Positions 41,298 through 51,900 of a stretch of DNA of 64,000 nucleotides are shown piece after piece. How positions within the stretch are numbered: position 1 is the stretch's first letter; each line of letters starts with the position of its first letter. A model generated the notes under the pieces. It ran no database searches. It saw only the letters and a program-made list of their open reading frames with translations, and was not told the DNA's origin. The DNA is from Nocardioides bizhenqiangii (GTDB lineage Bacteria > Actinomycetota > Actinomycetes > Propionibacteriales > Nocardioidaceae): the NCBI RefSeq assembly GCF_034661235.1, contig NZ_CP141059.1, forward strand, positions 1,488,001 through 1,552,000. The letters are read 5' to 3'. Made by a program: the position numbers and the translations under genes.

Positions 41298-42953
41298 ATG
41301 GCAGGCGGCATCGAGCTCGACACCGTGCTGCGGTTCGTCGACATCGCCGTCGACGCGTTGTCGAAGGCGCGCGAGGAGATCGACGCCCTCAACGTCTATC
41401 CGGTGCCCGACGGCGACACCGGCACCAACATGTACCTCACGATCGCGGCCGCCCGCGACGCGATCCGTGAGGTCCCGGGTGCACCGAAGCGCGCGGCGCT
41501 GGCGGCGTTCTCCCGCGGCGCGCTGCTCGGCGCTCGGGGCAACTCCGGGGTCATCCTCAGCGAGATGCTGGGGGCGATCGCACGTCGGATCGCCTCGGCC
41601 ACCGCCGACGGCCGCAACGCCGAGGTGATGGCGGAGGCTCTGCGGCAGGCGACCGAGGCGAGCTACGCGGCGGTGGGGGAGCCGGTCGAGGGGACCATGC
41701 TCACCGTGTCCCGGGCCGCATCCGACGCCGCCGTGGAAGCCGTGAAGGACCCCGCTGCCCGGTCCCGCGACGTCCTCCGCGCCGCTGCGGCGGCCGCTCG
41801 GGAAGCGCTGGCACGCACCCCGGAGCAGCTCGAGGTGCTCGCCCGCGCCGGCGTGGTCGACGCCGGCGGCCGCGGGATCTGCGTGATCCTCGACGCGGCA
41901 GAGACGGTCCTCACGGGCAAGCGCCCGGTGCCGGTGACCCAGCCGCTCGGCCAGCACGCGATCCCGGTGCCGCAGTTGGCGCCGTCCGGCGCCGGAGACC
42001 TCAGCAGCGAGGGCCCGTCCTACGAAGTGATGTACCTGCTCGACACCCAGGACGGCGAGATCCCGCCGCTCCGGGCCCGCCTGGGCGAGCTCGGCGACTC
42101 GGTCGTGGTCGTCGGTGGTGACGGGCTGTGGAACGTGCATGCCCACGTCGACGACGTCGGCGCAGCCATCGAGGCGGGCCTGGCCATCGGCCGGCCGCAC
42201 CGGATCCGGGTCACCCACTTCGCCGAGCAGGTCGCCGCTGCCGCGGGCGAAGCCTCCAGCGGCACCCGGACGCCGGTACGGACCGGGCGCACCGTGATCG
42301 CCGTCGCGGCCGGACCCGGTCTGGCCGCGCTGTACGCCGACGCCGGCGCCCTCGTGGTCGTGGGCGGGCCCGGGCGCCGTCCGTCGACCGGCCAGCTGCT
42401 CGATGCGATCGCCGGGAGCGGGGCTCAGGAGATCATCATCCTTCCCAACGACCACGACTCGGTGCGCGCCGCCCGCGTCGCCGCGAGCACCGCGGAGTCC
42501 GACGGGGTCGGCCACTCGCTGCGGATCTCGGTCATCCCCACCGAGGCACAGGTCCAGGGGTTGGCCGCGATCGCCGTGCACGAGCCCGGCCGCACGTTTG
42601 ACCAGGACGTCACCGAGATGACCGCAACCGCGCGCCACGTGAAGCACGGCGCGGTCACCGTCGCCGTCAAGGAGGCGATGACGTCGGCCGGTCCCTGCCG
42701 CCCCGGCGACGTCCTCGGCGTCATCGCGGGCGACTTCGCGATCATCGGGGACGACCTCGGCGAGGTCGCGGTCGCCGTGCTGGATCGGCTGCTGGCTGCC
42801 GGTGGTGAGCTGGTCACCCTCGTCCGCGGCCAGGACGCCGGTGACATCGCCGAGCGCGCGGCGGCTTGGGTGGAGGAGCAGCACCCCCATGTCGACACCG
42901 TGGTGTACGACGGTGGCCAGGAGCGCTACCCGCTCCTGATGTCCGTCGAGTGA
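41298..42953 (+). CDS. DAK2-domain protein, FakA/YloV-like
   Basis: 551 residues. An N-terminal DhaL/DAK2 ATP-binding domain (LNVYPVPDGDTGTNMYLTI holds the magnesium-binding Asp set, GARGNSGVILSEML follows) and a C-terminal DAK1-like part with YEVMYLLDT, IILPNDHDSV and QGLAAIAV. In firmicutes this protein phosphorylates fatty acids bound to FakB; whether it does so here is not shown. It is followed by recG after ten bases, a widely conserved pairing. Confidence 0.92.
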   Translation: MAGGIELDTVLRFVDIAVDALSKAREEIDALNVYPVPDGDTGTNMYLTIAAARDAIREVPGAPKRAALAAFSRGALLGARGNSGVILSEMLGAIARRIASATADGRNAEVMAEALRQATEASYAAVGEPVEGTMLTVSRAASDAAVEAVKDPAARSRDVLRAAAAAAREALARTPEQLEVLARAGVVDAGGRGICVILDAAETVLTGKRPVPVTQPLGQHAIPVPQLAPSGAGDLSSEGPSYEVMYLLDTQDGEIPPLRARLGELGDSVVVVGGDGLWNVHAHVDDVGAAIEAGLAIGRPHRIRVTHFAEQVAAAAGEASSGTRTPVRTGRTVIAVAAGPGLAALYADAGALVVVGGPGRRPSTGQLLDAIAGSGAQEIIILPNDHDSVRAARVAASTAESDGVGHSLRISVIPTEAQVQGLAAIAVHEPGRTFDQDVTEMTATARHVKHGAVTVAVKEAMTSAGPCRPGDVLGVIAGDFAIIGDDLGEVAVAVLDRLLAAGGELVTLVRGQDAGDIAERAAAWVEEQHPHVDTVVYDGGQERYPLLMSVE

Positions 42954-42963
42954 GAGGCGCAGC

Positions 42964-45192
42964 TTGACCACCCTGGACTCACCGATCGCGGCGGCGCTCG
43001 GCAAGGTGACGCCGGCGAGGCGCAAGAAGTTCGAGGACGGACTCGGTCTGCGTACGGTCGGCGACCTGCTACATCACTTCCCACGCCGCTACCTCGACAC
43101 CGGCAGCCTCACCAAGGTCCGCGATCTCAAGGTCGGCCAGTTCCTGTGCGTGGTCGGCGAGATCGTCGAGTGCAAGCAGCACACCTACACCGACCGCCGG
43201 ACGGGCCGGCCGGCCTACCGCGTCGAGGCTGTGCTGAGCACGGACGGACCGCCTCTGAAGATGACCTTCTTCGCCAAGAACGAGAAGATGTCGAACTGGC
43301 AGCAGAGCAGGGTCGCGACCGGCCGCCGCGGCGTGTTCCTCGGCCGGGCCGAGCGGTTCCGCGACGACTGGCAGCTCACCAACCCCGCGATGACGATCTT
43401 CGGGATCGCCGACGAGGACGAGAGCATCGTCGACGAGATCGGCGACCTCTACCCGATCTACCCGCTCACCAAGGGCCTCCAGACCTGGGACGTCGCGCGC
43501 GCCGTCCGGGCTGCGCGTGCACAGGTCGGCGAGCTCCCCGAGCTGCTGCCCGCCGCGGTCCGCGAGGAGTACGACGTACTCGACGTGGTCACCGCCGTCG
43601 ACTGGATCCACGCTCCGGACCGTCGCGACCAGGTCGCGCGGGCCCAGCACCGGTTCCGGTTCGAGGAGGCCCTGGTCACCCAGCTGGTCCTGGCCCGGCG
43701 GCGCCGGGCTCTGCGCGAGCTCGGCGCGACCGCCCGCACCGGCGGCGACGGTGCGCTGCAGCTCGCCTTCGACGAGCGGCTGCCGTTCACGCTCACCGAC
43801 GGCCAGCGTCAGATCGGCGAGCAGATCGCGCACGACCTGGCCGAGCCGCATCCGATGAACCGGCTGCTCCAGGGCGAGGTCGGCTCCGGCAAGACATTGA
43901 TCGCGCTTCGGGCGATGCTGCGGGTGGTCGACTCCGGCGGGCAGGCTGCGCTGCTCGCACCGACCGAGGTGCTCGCCCAGCAGCACTACCGCTCGATCGT
44001 GACCATGCTGGGCGAGCTCGCCGCCGGCGGCACCATCTTCGGCTCGGCGGAGGGGACCCGCGTCGACCTGCTGACCGGCTCGATGACCAAGACCCAGCGC
44101 ACCGAGCCGCTGCTGCGCGCCGCCAGCGGCGAAGCCGGGATCGTGATCGGCACCCACGCGCTGTTGCAGGACCAGGTGCAGTTCGTCGATCTCGGCCTGG
44201 TGGTGGTCGACGAGCAGCACCGGTTCGGCGTCGAGCAGCGAGCCGCGCTGATCGACAAGGCGACGGTGCCGCCGCACCTGCTGGTGATGACGGCGACCCC
44301 GATCCCACGCACCGTCGCCATGACCGTCTTCGGCGACCTCGAGGTGTCGACGCTGCGCGAGCTGCCGGCCGGCCGGGCGTCCATCCAGACCAACGTGGTG
44401 CCGCTCGCCGAGCAGCCGGCGTGGCTCGACCGGGCGTGGGCACGGGTGCGCGAGGAGGTCGAGAAGGGCCACCAGGTCTACGTCGTCTGCCCGCGGATCG
44501 CCGGTGACGACGCCGAGGCCGACCAGGACGAGATGGTCGACCTCGACGAGGACGGCAACCCCGTCCCCGCCACCGCGTCCTTCGCCGCGGTTGAGGAGGT
44601 CGTCCAACGGCTGGCGGCCGGGCCGCTGCAGGGCCTGCGGGTCGCTCGCCTCCACGGCAAGCTCCCGGCCGACGAGAAGGAGGCGACGATGCGGGCGTTC
44701 GCCCGCCACGAGGTCGACGTGCTTGTGTCCACGACCGTGATCGAGGTCGGCGTCGACGTCGCCAACGCGACCATGATGGTGATCCTCGACGCCGACCGGT
44801 TCGGCGTCTCCCAGCTCCACCAGCTCCGCGGCCGGGTCGGCCGGGGCGGCCTGCCGGGACTCTGCCTGCTGGTGACGCACGCCGAGGACCCGACCTCACC
44901 GGCCCGGGCGCGACTCGATGCCGTGGCCGGCACGACGGACGGCTTCGTGCTCAGCAGGATCGATCTCGAGCAGCGACGAGAGGGCGACGTGCTGGGTGCG
45001 TCGCAGGCCGGCCGCCGGTCCAGCCTCGAGAACCTGCGCGTGCTCCGCGACGAGGACACCATCGTCGCCGCCCGGAAGGCTGCCGAGGCACTGCTCGCGG
45101 AGGATCCCGCACTGGTCGACGCGCCGCTCCTCGCCGACGCCGTCACCGATCTCGAGCGCTCCCAGCAGGGCGACTTCGTCGACAAATCATGA
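42964..45192 (+). CDS. recG: ATP-dependent DNA helicase RecG
   Basis: 742 residues. N-terminal wedge/OB domain (residues about 1-170; VGDLLHHFPRRYLD), then helicase core with Walker A LLQGEVGSGKT near residue 305, the DEQH box VVVDEQHRFGVEQRA near 415, TATPIPRT, and the C-terminal half with STTVIEVGVDVANAT and QLRGRVGRG. It remodels stalled forks and Holliday junctions. The start is TTG, with GAGAGG upstream; no ATG or GTG gives a better N-terminus. Confidence 0.96.
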   Translation: MTTLDSPIAAALGKVTPARRKKFEDGLGLRTVGDLLHHFPRRYLDTGSLTKVRDLKVGQFLCVVGEIVECKQHTYTDRRTGRPAYRVEAVLSTDGPPLKMTFFAKNEKMSNWQQSRVATGRRGVFLGRAERFRDDWQLTNPAMTIFGIADEDESIVDEIGDLYPIYPLTKGLQTWDVARAVRAARAQVGELPELLPAAVREEYDVLDVVTAVDWIHAPDRRDQVARAQHRFRFEEALVTQLVLARRRRALRELGATARTGGDGALQLAFDERLPFTLTDGQRQIGEQIAHDLAEPHPMNRLLQGEVGSGKTLIALRAMLRVVDSGGQAALLAPTEVLAQQHYRSIVTMLGELAAGGTIFGSAEGTRVDLLTGSMTKTQRTEPLLRAASGEAGIVIGTHALLQDQVQFVDLGLVVVDEQHRFGVEQRAALIDKATVPPHLLVMTATPIPRTVAMTVFGDLEVSTLRELPAGRASIQTNVVPLAEQPAWLDRAWARVREEVEKGHQVYVVCPRIAGDDAEADQDEMVDLDEDGNPVPATASFAAVEEVVQRLAAGPLQGLRVARLHGKLPADEKEATMRAFARHEVDVLVSTTVIEVGVDVANATMMVILDADRFGVSQLHQLRGRVGRGGLPGLCLLVTHAEDPTSPARARLDAVAGTTDGFVLSRIDLEQRREGDVLGASQAGRRSSLENLRVLRDEDTIVAARKAAEALLAEDPALVDAPLLADAVTDLERSQQGDFVDKS

Positions 45193-45289
45193 TGACCCCA
45201 CGGAGTTCTTCACCCCCAATCGGTCTGCACCATGAAGCGAACCCGCACCTTCAATCCTCCGAACAACTCCGCAGGGACCCCAGAAAACC

Positions 45290-45877
45290 ATGACGCGGAT
45301 CATTGCCGGCGCGGCCGGTGGTCGCCGGATCGAGACCCCGAAGGGCGACCGCACCCGACCCACCAGCGACCGGGTGCGCGAGGCGCTGTTCTCGGCGATC
45401 CAGTCCTGGGCGGGCTCGCTGCACGGCCTCCGGGTGCTCGACCTCTACGCCGGGTCCGGCGCGATCGGGCTCGAGGCGTGGTCGCGCGGTGCCGCCGCGG
45501 TCACCTTCGTCGAGTCCGACCGCCGTACCGCCGACGTGATCCGCCGCAACGCGCGCACGGTCGGGTGCGACGTTGCACGGATCCTCGAGGGATCGGTCAC
45601 CTGGGCGCTCGCGGGCGGTGCGGACGCGCCGTACGACCTGGTGTTCTCGGACCCGCCGTACCCCCTCGACGAGTTCGCCGTCGCCGACGACCTCGCGCTG
45701 CTCGCTGCCCAGGGCTGGCTCGCCGAGGACGCCGTGGTGGTCGTGGAGCGCGGCTCCCGCAGCCCGGCACCGGGCTGGCCGCATGGCCTGGTGCCGCTCC
45801 CTGGGAAGCGGGGGAGGAAGAAATACGGCGAGACCACGCTCTGGTACGCGGCGGCTGGGGATCGCGAAACCTCGTAA
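45290..45877 (+). CDS. rsmD: 16S rRNA (guanine(966)-N(2))-methyltransferase
   Basis: 195 residues. MTRIIAGAAGGRRIETPKGD, RPTSDRVREALFSAI, the SAM-binding VLDLYAGSGAIGLEAWSRGA and the catalytic LVFSDPPYPLD (DPPY) are RsmD signatures. It methylates one guanine in the 30S head. It lies between recG and coaD, the usual order. The 97 bp before it shows no clear promoter. Confidence 0.96.
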   Translation: MTRIIAGAAGGRRIETPKGDRTRPTSDRVREALFSAIQSWAGSLHGLRVLDLYAGSGAIGLEAWSRGAAAVTFVESDRRTADVIRRNARTVGCDVARILEGSVTWALAGGADAPYDLVFSDPPYPLDEFAVADDLALLAAQGWLAEDAVVVVERGSRSPAPGWPHGLVPLPGKRGRKKYGETTLWYAAAGDRETS

Positions 45878-45881
45878 CCAC

Positions 45882-45887
45882 TACGGT
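45882..45887 (+). promoter_or_regulatory. -10 hexamer TACGGT for leaderless coaD
   Basis: Ends seven bases before ATG 45894 and starts four bases after the rsmD stop, so coaD may have its own leaderless transcript. Confidence 0.4.
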
Positions 45888-45893
45888 GGCGGC

Positions 45894-46397
45894 ATGCGTC
45901 GTGCTGTCTGCCCCGGCTCGTTCGACCCGGTGACCAATGGTCACCTCGACATCTTCGGCCGGGCCGCCGCCCTGTTCGACGAGGTCGTGGTCGCGGTCGG
46001 GGTGAACAAGTCGAAGTCGGCGACGTCCAACCGGCTGTTCACCTCCGACGAGCGGTTGGAGATGATCGCCGCCGCCGTCAGCCCGTGGTCGAACGTCAAC
46101 GTCCAGGGCTTCACCGGCCTGGTCACGGACTTCTGCCGCGACATCGAGGCGCAGGCGATCGTGAAGGGCCTCCGCGGGTCCGGCGACTACGACTACGAGC
46201 TGCAGATGGCGCAGATGAACGCGCACCTCACCGACGTCGAGACCGTGTTCCTGATGACCGACCCGAGCATGTCGTTCGTGTCGTCGAGCCTGGTGAAGGA
46301 GGTCGCGTCGTTCGGTGGCGACGTGTCGGGCCTGGTGCCACCCGCGGTGTTCGAGCGGCTCACCGCACGGCTGGCCGAGCGGCAGGCCGGTGCCTGA
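45894..46397 (+). CDS. coaD: Phosphopantetheine adenylyltransferase
   Basis: 167 residues. RRAVCPGSFDPVTNGHLDIF carries the T/HxGH nucleotidyl-transfer motif, then VVVAVGVNKSKS, IVKGLRGSGDYDYELQMAQM and the end VSSSLVKEVASFGGDVSGLV. It adenylates 4'-phosphopantetheine in coenzyme A synthesis. The start ATG is supported by the leaderless promoter and by alignment of the family N-terminus. Confidence 0.97.
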   Translation: MRRAVCPGSFDPVTNGHLDIFGRAAALFDEVVVAVGVNKSKSATSNRLFTSDERLEMIAAAVSPWSNVNVQGFTGLVTDFCRDIEAQAIVKGLRGSGDYDYELQMAQMNAHLTDVETVFLMTDPSMSFVSSSLVKEVASFGGDVSGLVPPAVFERLTARLAERQAGA

Positions 46398-46474
46398 GCG
46401 GCTGATTTTGGTCGCTCGTGGACCGACCGATACGATTCTCGCTGATCTGTTGTGTCCGGACCGGGAGTGATCAC

Positions 46475-47035
46475 ATGACCAGCCTGGACCCGAGGGCGCC
46501 GCTCGTGCTCGATACTCGCGAGCTCGGCCGCCGCCCGGGGTCCCAGCGGGAAGTGACGCTCACGGCCCCGGCCCCGGCAGATCTGGGCATCGAAGTCCTC
46601 TCGGTCACCGAGGGTTCGCCGGTCGACATCGACCTGCGGCTCGAGGCGGTCATGGAGGGCGTCCTGGTCACGGGCACGGCGACAGCCGTGGTCGAGGGCG
46701 AGTGCGCGCGGTGCCTGGAGCCGATCCACGAGGACATCGAGGTGACGTTCCAGGAGCTGTTCGAGTACGACGACACTCGACACCGTGAGCGGGGCGACTC
46801 CGAGGAGGACGACGAGACCAGCAGACTCGAGGACGACCTGCTCGACCTCGAGCCGCTCCTGCGGGAGGCGGTGGTGCTTGCACTGCCGTTCCAGCCGCTG
46901 TGCCAGCCGGACTGTCCCGGACTGTGTCCCGATTGCGGGGCGCGGCTCGCCGACGATCCGGACCACGCACACGAAGGGGCGATCGACCCCCGGTGGTCCG
47001 CGCTGGCCGAGCTCAATCCCGAAGACCAGAACTAA
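46475..47035 (+). CDS. DUF177/YceD family protein
   Basis: 186 residues. The N-terminal part has the conserved [15 protein letters not shown]; the middle has [20 protein letters not shown], and the C-terminal half is acidic with [20 protein letters not shown]. The paired Cys may bind zinc. YceD/DUF177 is linked to rRNA processing and is nearly always directly upstream of rpmF, as here (13 bp). ATG 46475 has GGGAGTG upstream. Confidence 0.94.
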   Translation: MTSLDPRAPLVLDTRELGRRPGSQREVTLTAPAPADLGIEVLSVTEGSPVDIDLRLEAVMEGVLVTGTATAVVEGECARCLEPIHEDIEVTFQELFEYDDTRHRERGDSEEDDETSRLEDDLLDLEPLLREAVVLALPFQPLCQPDCPGLCPDCGARLADDPDHAHEGAIDPRWSALAELNPEDQN

Positions 47036-47048
47036 CGAGGAGAAGACA

Positions 47049-47234
47049 GTGGCTGTTCCGAAGCGGAAGATGTCGCGCAGCAACACGCGGCACCGTCGCT
47101 CGCAGTGGAAGGCTGTCGCCCCCACGCTGGTGACCTGCGCCAACCCGGCCTGCGGTGCGAAGCACCTCCCGCACCGCGCGTGCGGCACCTGTGGCCAGTA
47201 CGGCGCTCGCGCCGACCGTCGCCAGGTCCTCTGA
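47049..47234 (+). CDS. rpmF: 50S ribosomal protein L32
   Basis: 61 residues, GTG start with GAGGAGAAG upstream. [20 protein letters not shown] is the L32 N-terminus, and [20 protein letters not shown] then TCGQYGARA holds the CxxxxC...CxxC zinc site, so this is the zinc-binding form. Confidence 0.97.
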   Translation: MAVPKRKMSRSNTRHRRSQWKAVAPTLVTCANPACGAKHLPHRACGTCGQYGARADRRQVL

Positions 47235-47263
47235 TCCAGCACGCCTGATCCAGGCATCCGGCC

Positions 47264-47974
47264 ATCAGCGTCTACGACGAACTGAGTCGAGCGCTTGGGG
47301 ATCCTGACCTCGACCCCGGGCTGCTCGACCGCGCCCTGACGCACCGGTCGTACGCCTACGAGAACGGCGGCCTGCCGACCAACGAGCGCCTCGAGTTCCT
47401 CGGCGACTCGGTGCTCGGCGTCGTCGTCACCGAGACGCTCTACCTGCTCCATCCCGACCTCTCGGAGGGCCGGCTGGCCAAGCTCCGTGCTGCCGTCGTC
47501 AACGCCCGCGCCCTCGCCGAGGTCGCCCGCAAGATCGGTCTCGGCCAGTACATCAAGCTGGGTCGCGGCGAGGAGGCCACCGGCGGTCGCGACAAGGCGT
47601 CGATCCTGTCCGACACCGTCGAGGCCGTGATCGGCGCGGTCCACCTGAGCTCCGGCATCGAGACCTCTGCCGCGGTCGTCCACCTGCTCTTCGACCCGCT
47701 CATCGAGGCCGCCTCGGCCATGGGCGCCGGCCTCGACTGGAAGACGTCCCTCCAGGAGCTCGCCGCCGAGCACAGCCTCGGAGTGCCCGAGTACGTCATC
47801 CAGGACGAGGGCCCCGACCACGCCAAGACCTTCACCGCCCAGGTCCGGGTTGCCGAGACCCTCTACGGCAACGGCACCGGCCGGTCCAAGAAGGAAGCCG
47901 AGCAGGGCGCCGCCGAGACGGCGTACGGCGAGATCCTCGCCTCGATGTCCGCGGTCGCGGACGCCACCGACTGA
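47264..47974 (+). CDS. rnc: Ribonuclease III, start codon non-canonical (ATC 47264 or CTG 47282)
   Basis: About 236 residues. [30 protein letters not shown] is split here as [15 protein letters not shown] and [13 protein letters not shown], the catalytic signature with its acidic residues; [12 protein letters not shown] is the second acidic site; the C-terminal dsRNA-binding domain has [20 protein letters not shown] and [14 protein letters not shown]. The frame is open only from 47249, and between there and GTG 47411, which lies inside the catalytic motif, it has no ATG, GTG or [15 protein letters not shown] from ATC 47264 looks like a [12 protein letters not shown] start with G changed to C. 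The gene is otherwise intact. Confidence 0.9.
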   Translation: MSVYDELSRALGDPDLDPGLLDRALTHRSYAYENGGLPTNERLEFLGDSVLGVVVTETLYLLHPDLSEGRLAKLRAAVVNARALAEVARKIGLGQYIKLGRGEEATGGRDKASILSDTVEAVIGAVHLSSGIETSAAVVHLLFDPLIEAASAMGAGLDWKTSLQELAAEHSLGVPEYVIQDEGPDHAKTFTAQVRVAETLYGNGTGRSKKEAEQGAAETAYGEILASMSAVADATD

Positions 47975-47986
47975 CCGGCGGCCCGC

Positions 47987-48853
47987 GTGCCTGAGCTCCC
48001 CGAGGTCGAGGTCGTCCGCGCGGGCCTGGAGCGCCACGTCGTCGGCGCCCGGCTGGCAGCGGTCGAGGTCCTGCACCCCCGCCCGGTCCGCCGGGATCCG
48101 CGGGGTCCCGCGGGATTCGTCGCTGCACTCTCCGGGCGCCAGGTCGAGGCCGCCCGCCGGCGCGGCAAGTACTTCTGGCTCCCTCTCGACAACGGGGACG
48201 CGCTCCTCGGCCACCTCGGCATGAGCGGGCAGATGCTCGTCCAACCGGCCGGCGCGCCCGACGAGGCCCATCTCCGGGTCCGCTTCGGTCTGGACCTGTC
48301 AGGGGTTCCTGCACACACCGAGCTCCGCTTCATCGACCAGCGCATGTTCGGCGGCCTCCTGGTCTCGGCCGGCGGAGCGGAGCTACCGCCCGAGATCGCG
48401 CACATCGCGCGCGACCCGATCGACCCCGAGTTCGACGACGACCTGTTCGTGGCCCGGGTGCGACGCCGGACTGCGGGCATCAAGCGGCTCCTCCTCGACC
48501 AGGGCCTGATCTCCGGCGTCGGCAACATCTACGCCGACGAGGCGCTCTGGCGGACCCGGCTGCACGGAGACCGGTCCGGCGACCGGTTGCGGCGCGGGCA
48601 GGTCGTGGAGCTGCTCGGGCACGTGCGCGACGTCCTGGGCGAGGCGCTGGCGCAGGGCGGCACGTCGTTCGACGCGCTCTACGTCAACGTCAACGGGGAG
48701 TCGGGCTACTTCGAGCGGTCGCTGGCGGCGTACGGCCAGGAGGGCCTGCCCTGCGGGCGGTGCGGTACGCCGATCCGGCGGGTCGCCTTCATGAACCGGT
48801 CGTCGTTCTTCTGCCCGCGCTGCCAGGTGCGCCCGAGGAGTGCCGGTTCGTAG
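47987..48853 (+). CDS. mutM: Formamidopyrimidine-DNA glycosylase
   Basis: 288 residues, GTG start. [18 protein letters not shown] gives the catalytic N-terminal Pro and Glu; [10 protein letters not shown] with the conserved Lys, [10 protein letters not shown], the H2TH part [16 protein letters not shown] and the zinc finger [13 protein letters not shown] then FFCPRCQ complete it. It removes 8-oxoguanine and nicks the strand. It follows rnc by 12 bp, the standard order. Confidence 0.97.
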   Translation: MPELPEVEVVRAGLERHVVGARLAAVEVLHPRPVRRDPRGPAGFVAALSGRQVEAARRRGKYFWLPLDNGDALLGHLGMSGQMLVQPAGAPDEAHLRVRFGLDLSGVPAHTELRFIDQRMFGGLLVSAGGAELPPEIAHIARDPIDPEFDDDLFVARVRRRTAGIKRLLLDQGLISGVGNIYADEALWRTRLHGDRSGDRLRRGQVVELLGHVRDVLGEALAQGGTSFDALYVNVNGESGYFERSLAAYGQEGLPCGRCGTPIRRVAFMNRSSFFCPRCQVRPRSAGS

Positions 48854-48939
48854 GGACTTCTGGCGGGTCTCCGCCATGGCGCCAGTCCGCCACCGTCACC
48901 CCTGTCGGCTGATGCCTCCGGGACGGTAGACACCGGATC

Positions 48940-51900
48940 ATGCACAATCCCGCGCCCTCATCCCGCGCTCGCGCAGCACGCGCTGCCACCGCCGTGGCAG
49001 CCATCGCGATCACGTCGGCCGTCCTGCAGATCCCGGCACAGGCCGACCCGACACAGGCCGCCCCCGACCCGGCCGACCCGACCCAGGACAGCCATCGCGC
49101 GCGTCCGGCGTCGTCGGTGAAGGTCACGCTCGTGACCGGCGACGTGGTCACCGTGAAGACGCTGGACGACGGCAGCCAGATCGCCGACGTCGACCGTCCC
49201 GACCAGGCGGTCGGCAGCTTCCGGATGCAGGAGCTGGGTGGCGATCTCTTCATCATTCCTGACGAGGCCGTCCCGCTCCTCGGTGCCGACCTGCTGGACC
49301 CGCGACTCTTCAACGTCACCGACCTCGTCGAGATGGGCTACGACGACGCGAGCGTGAGCAGGGTCCCGACGATCGTCACCTATGCCGACGGGCGTACCCG
49401 CGTCGCGCGGCCTGCCGCCCCGGCCGGCAGCACGATCGTGCGCCGTCTCCCCTCGATCGACGGTGCGGCGCTCGTCGCGAACAAGGCGCAGGCTCGCACG
49501 TTCTGGGAGTCGATCACCCCCGAGATGGACCTGACCGACCCCACGCCGACGCTGGACGCGGGCGTCGAGAAGGTCTGGCTCGACGGCCGGGTGACGGCGA
49601 CCCTCGATGAAAGCGTGCCCCAGATCGGCGCGCCCGACGCCTGGGAGGCGGGCTACGACGGCGCCGGCGTCACGGTCGCTGTGCTCGACACCGGCGTCGA
49701 CGTCAACCACCCCGACCTGACGGGCCAGATCGACGGCACCGCCAGCTTCGTCCCCGGCGAGCCGGTCACCGACATCCACGGGCACGGCACCCACGTCGCC
49801 GGCACGATCGCCGGCACGGGTGCCGCGTCGAACGGCGACCACAAGGGCGTCGCTCCGGGCGCGGACCTCATCGTCGGCAAGGTGCTCGGCGGAGCGGCCG
49901 GCGAGGGCCAGGACTCCTGGGTGCTGGCCGGCATGGAGTGGGCGGCCGAGTCGGGCGCCGACGTCGTGAGCATGAGCCTCGGCGACACGATGCCCTCCGA
50001 CGGCACCGACCCGATGTCGCAGGCGGTCGACGCCCTGTCGGAGCAGTACGACGCGCTGTTCGTGGTGGCCTCAGGCAACGCCGGCCCGGAGTCGATCTCC
50101 ACGCCGGCCGCGGCCGCTGCCGCGCTGACCGTCGGCGCCGTCGACAAGGAGGACCGGCTCGCCGGGTTCTCGAGCACCGGGCCCTTGTTTGGCTCCGGTG
50201 CGCTCAAGCCCGACATCGTCGCTCCCGGCGTCGACATCACCGCGCCGCGCTCGCAGGAGGCGCCCGGTGCGGGTTCCTACCAGACGATGAGCGGCACCTC
50301 GATGGCCACCCCGCACGTCTCGGGGGCTGCGGCGATCCTCGCCCAGCGGCACCCGAACTGGACGGGGCAGCAGCTCAAGCGCCACCTGATGAGCACCGCC
50401 ACGGGGCTCGCCGACTACTCGCCCTACGAGGTCGGGACCGGCCGCGTCGACGTCGCCGATGCGATCCGCTCGACCGTGCGCGCCACCGGCTCCGTCCTGC
50501 TGGGCAACTTCGACTGGCCGCACGAGCCCAGCGACGGTGCCGTCACCAAGGACGTCGTCTTCAACAACTTCGGCGACGCGGACCTCACGCTCGACCTGGC
50601 GCTGTCGCAGGGCGGCGACGCCTTCACGCTCGACGCGCCCACCGTCACCGTCCCCGCGGGCGGGAGGGCGACGGTCGCCGTCACCGGCGATCCGACATCG
50701 GTCGGGTTCGGCCGGTACGCCGGCTACCTGGTCGGCACCGATGCCGGGACCGGTCAGGCGGTGACCCGGACCTCGCTCGGCATGATCAAGGAGGACGAGC
50801 GTTACGACCTGACGATCAAGCTCATCGACCGCGGCGGAGATCCCGCCGCCGGTTGGGTCGGGATCACCCAGTCCGGCGACCCCTGGCCGTGGTCGGCGTA
50901 CGTCGACGGCGAGACCACCTTGCGGATGGCACCCAGCACCTACCTCGTCTCGACCTACCTCGACGTGCAGGGCGAGGCGCCCGACCGGTCGGGCATCGCC
51001 GCGCTCGTCGACCCCGAGACCGTCCTCGACCAGGACCGGGAGGTCGTCCTCGACGCCCGCGACGCGCGACTGCTGCAGACCGAGGCGCCCCAGCTGTCCG
51101 AGGACCGGCAGCGCAAGGTGGACTTCCAGCTCGTCGACGGCTCCGGCCTGGAGGTGCGCAGTGCCTACCCCGTTGCGCCGACCGCCGACGACGTGTACGT
51201 CTCACCGACCGAGCCGGTCACGGAGGGCTCGTTCATCCTGACCACCCGCTGGCGCAAGGGCGAGCCGCTGCTCGGGCTCACCACCGCCGGCGGCAAGGTG
51301 CGGTTCGAGACGATCGTGCAGCCTGGAAGCGCACTGACCACGTCGAGGCGCACCCTGCCAGCGGTGTACGCCGGGCACGGGGGAGCCGCCGACTACGCGG
51401 GCATCGACGCGCGCGGCAAGGTCGTCGTGGTCCACCGGAGCGACGAGGTCGGTCCCGAGGAGCGGGCTGCTGCTGCAGCGGTCGAGGGTGCCCGTGCCCT
51501 GATCGTCGTCCACGACGGCGTCGGCGGACTGATGGAGTACGTCGGTGCGTCGTCGATCCCGGTCGCGACGGTGCACCGGAAGGCGGGCTGGAACCTCGTC
51601 CGCCTCGCGAAGGCCGGCCGGTCCCTGACGCTGGACCAGGCCCCCTACACCGACTACATCTACGACCTCACACGCGACTACCCCGGCCAGGTGCCGGACC
51701 GTGAGCTGGTCTACGCGCCGACCCGGCGCCAGCTGGCCCGGATCGACGCCCGCTACTACGGCGTGAAGCAGGGCGAGGCCTCCGGCTACCGCGGCGACCT
51801 CACGCTGACCCCGACCCTGGGCAACCACGAGCGGGAGTGGCACCCGGGCACCCGGGTGGAGTGGGTCAGCCCGGAGCAGGTCTGGGTCGAGTCCCACGCC

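Noticed and set aside
43069..44880. A 603-codon open frame opposite recG
   Set aside because: Same cause: composition-driven antisense frame with no domain signature, fully inside recG.
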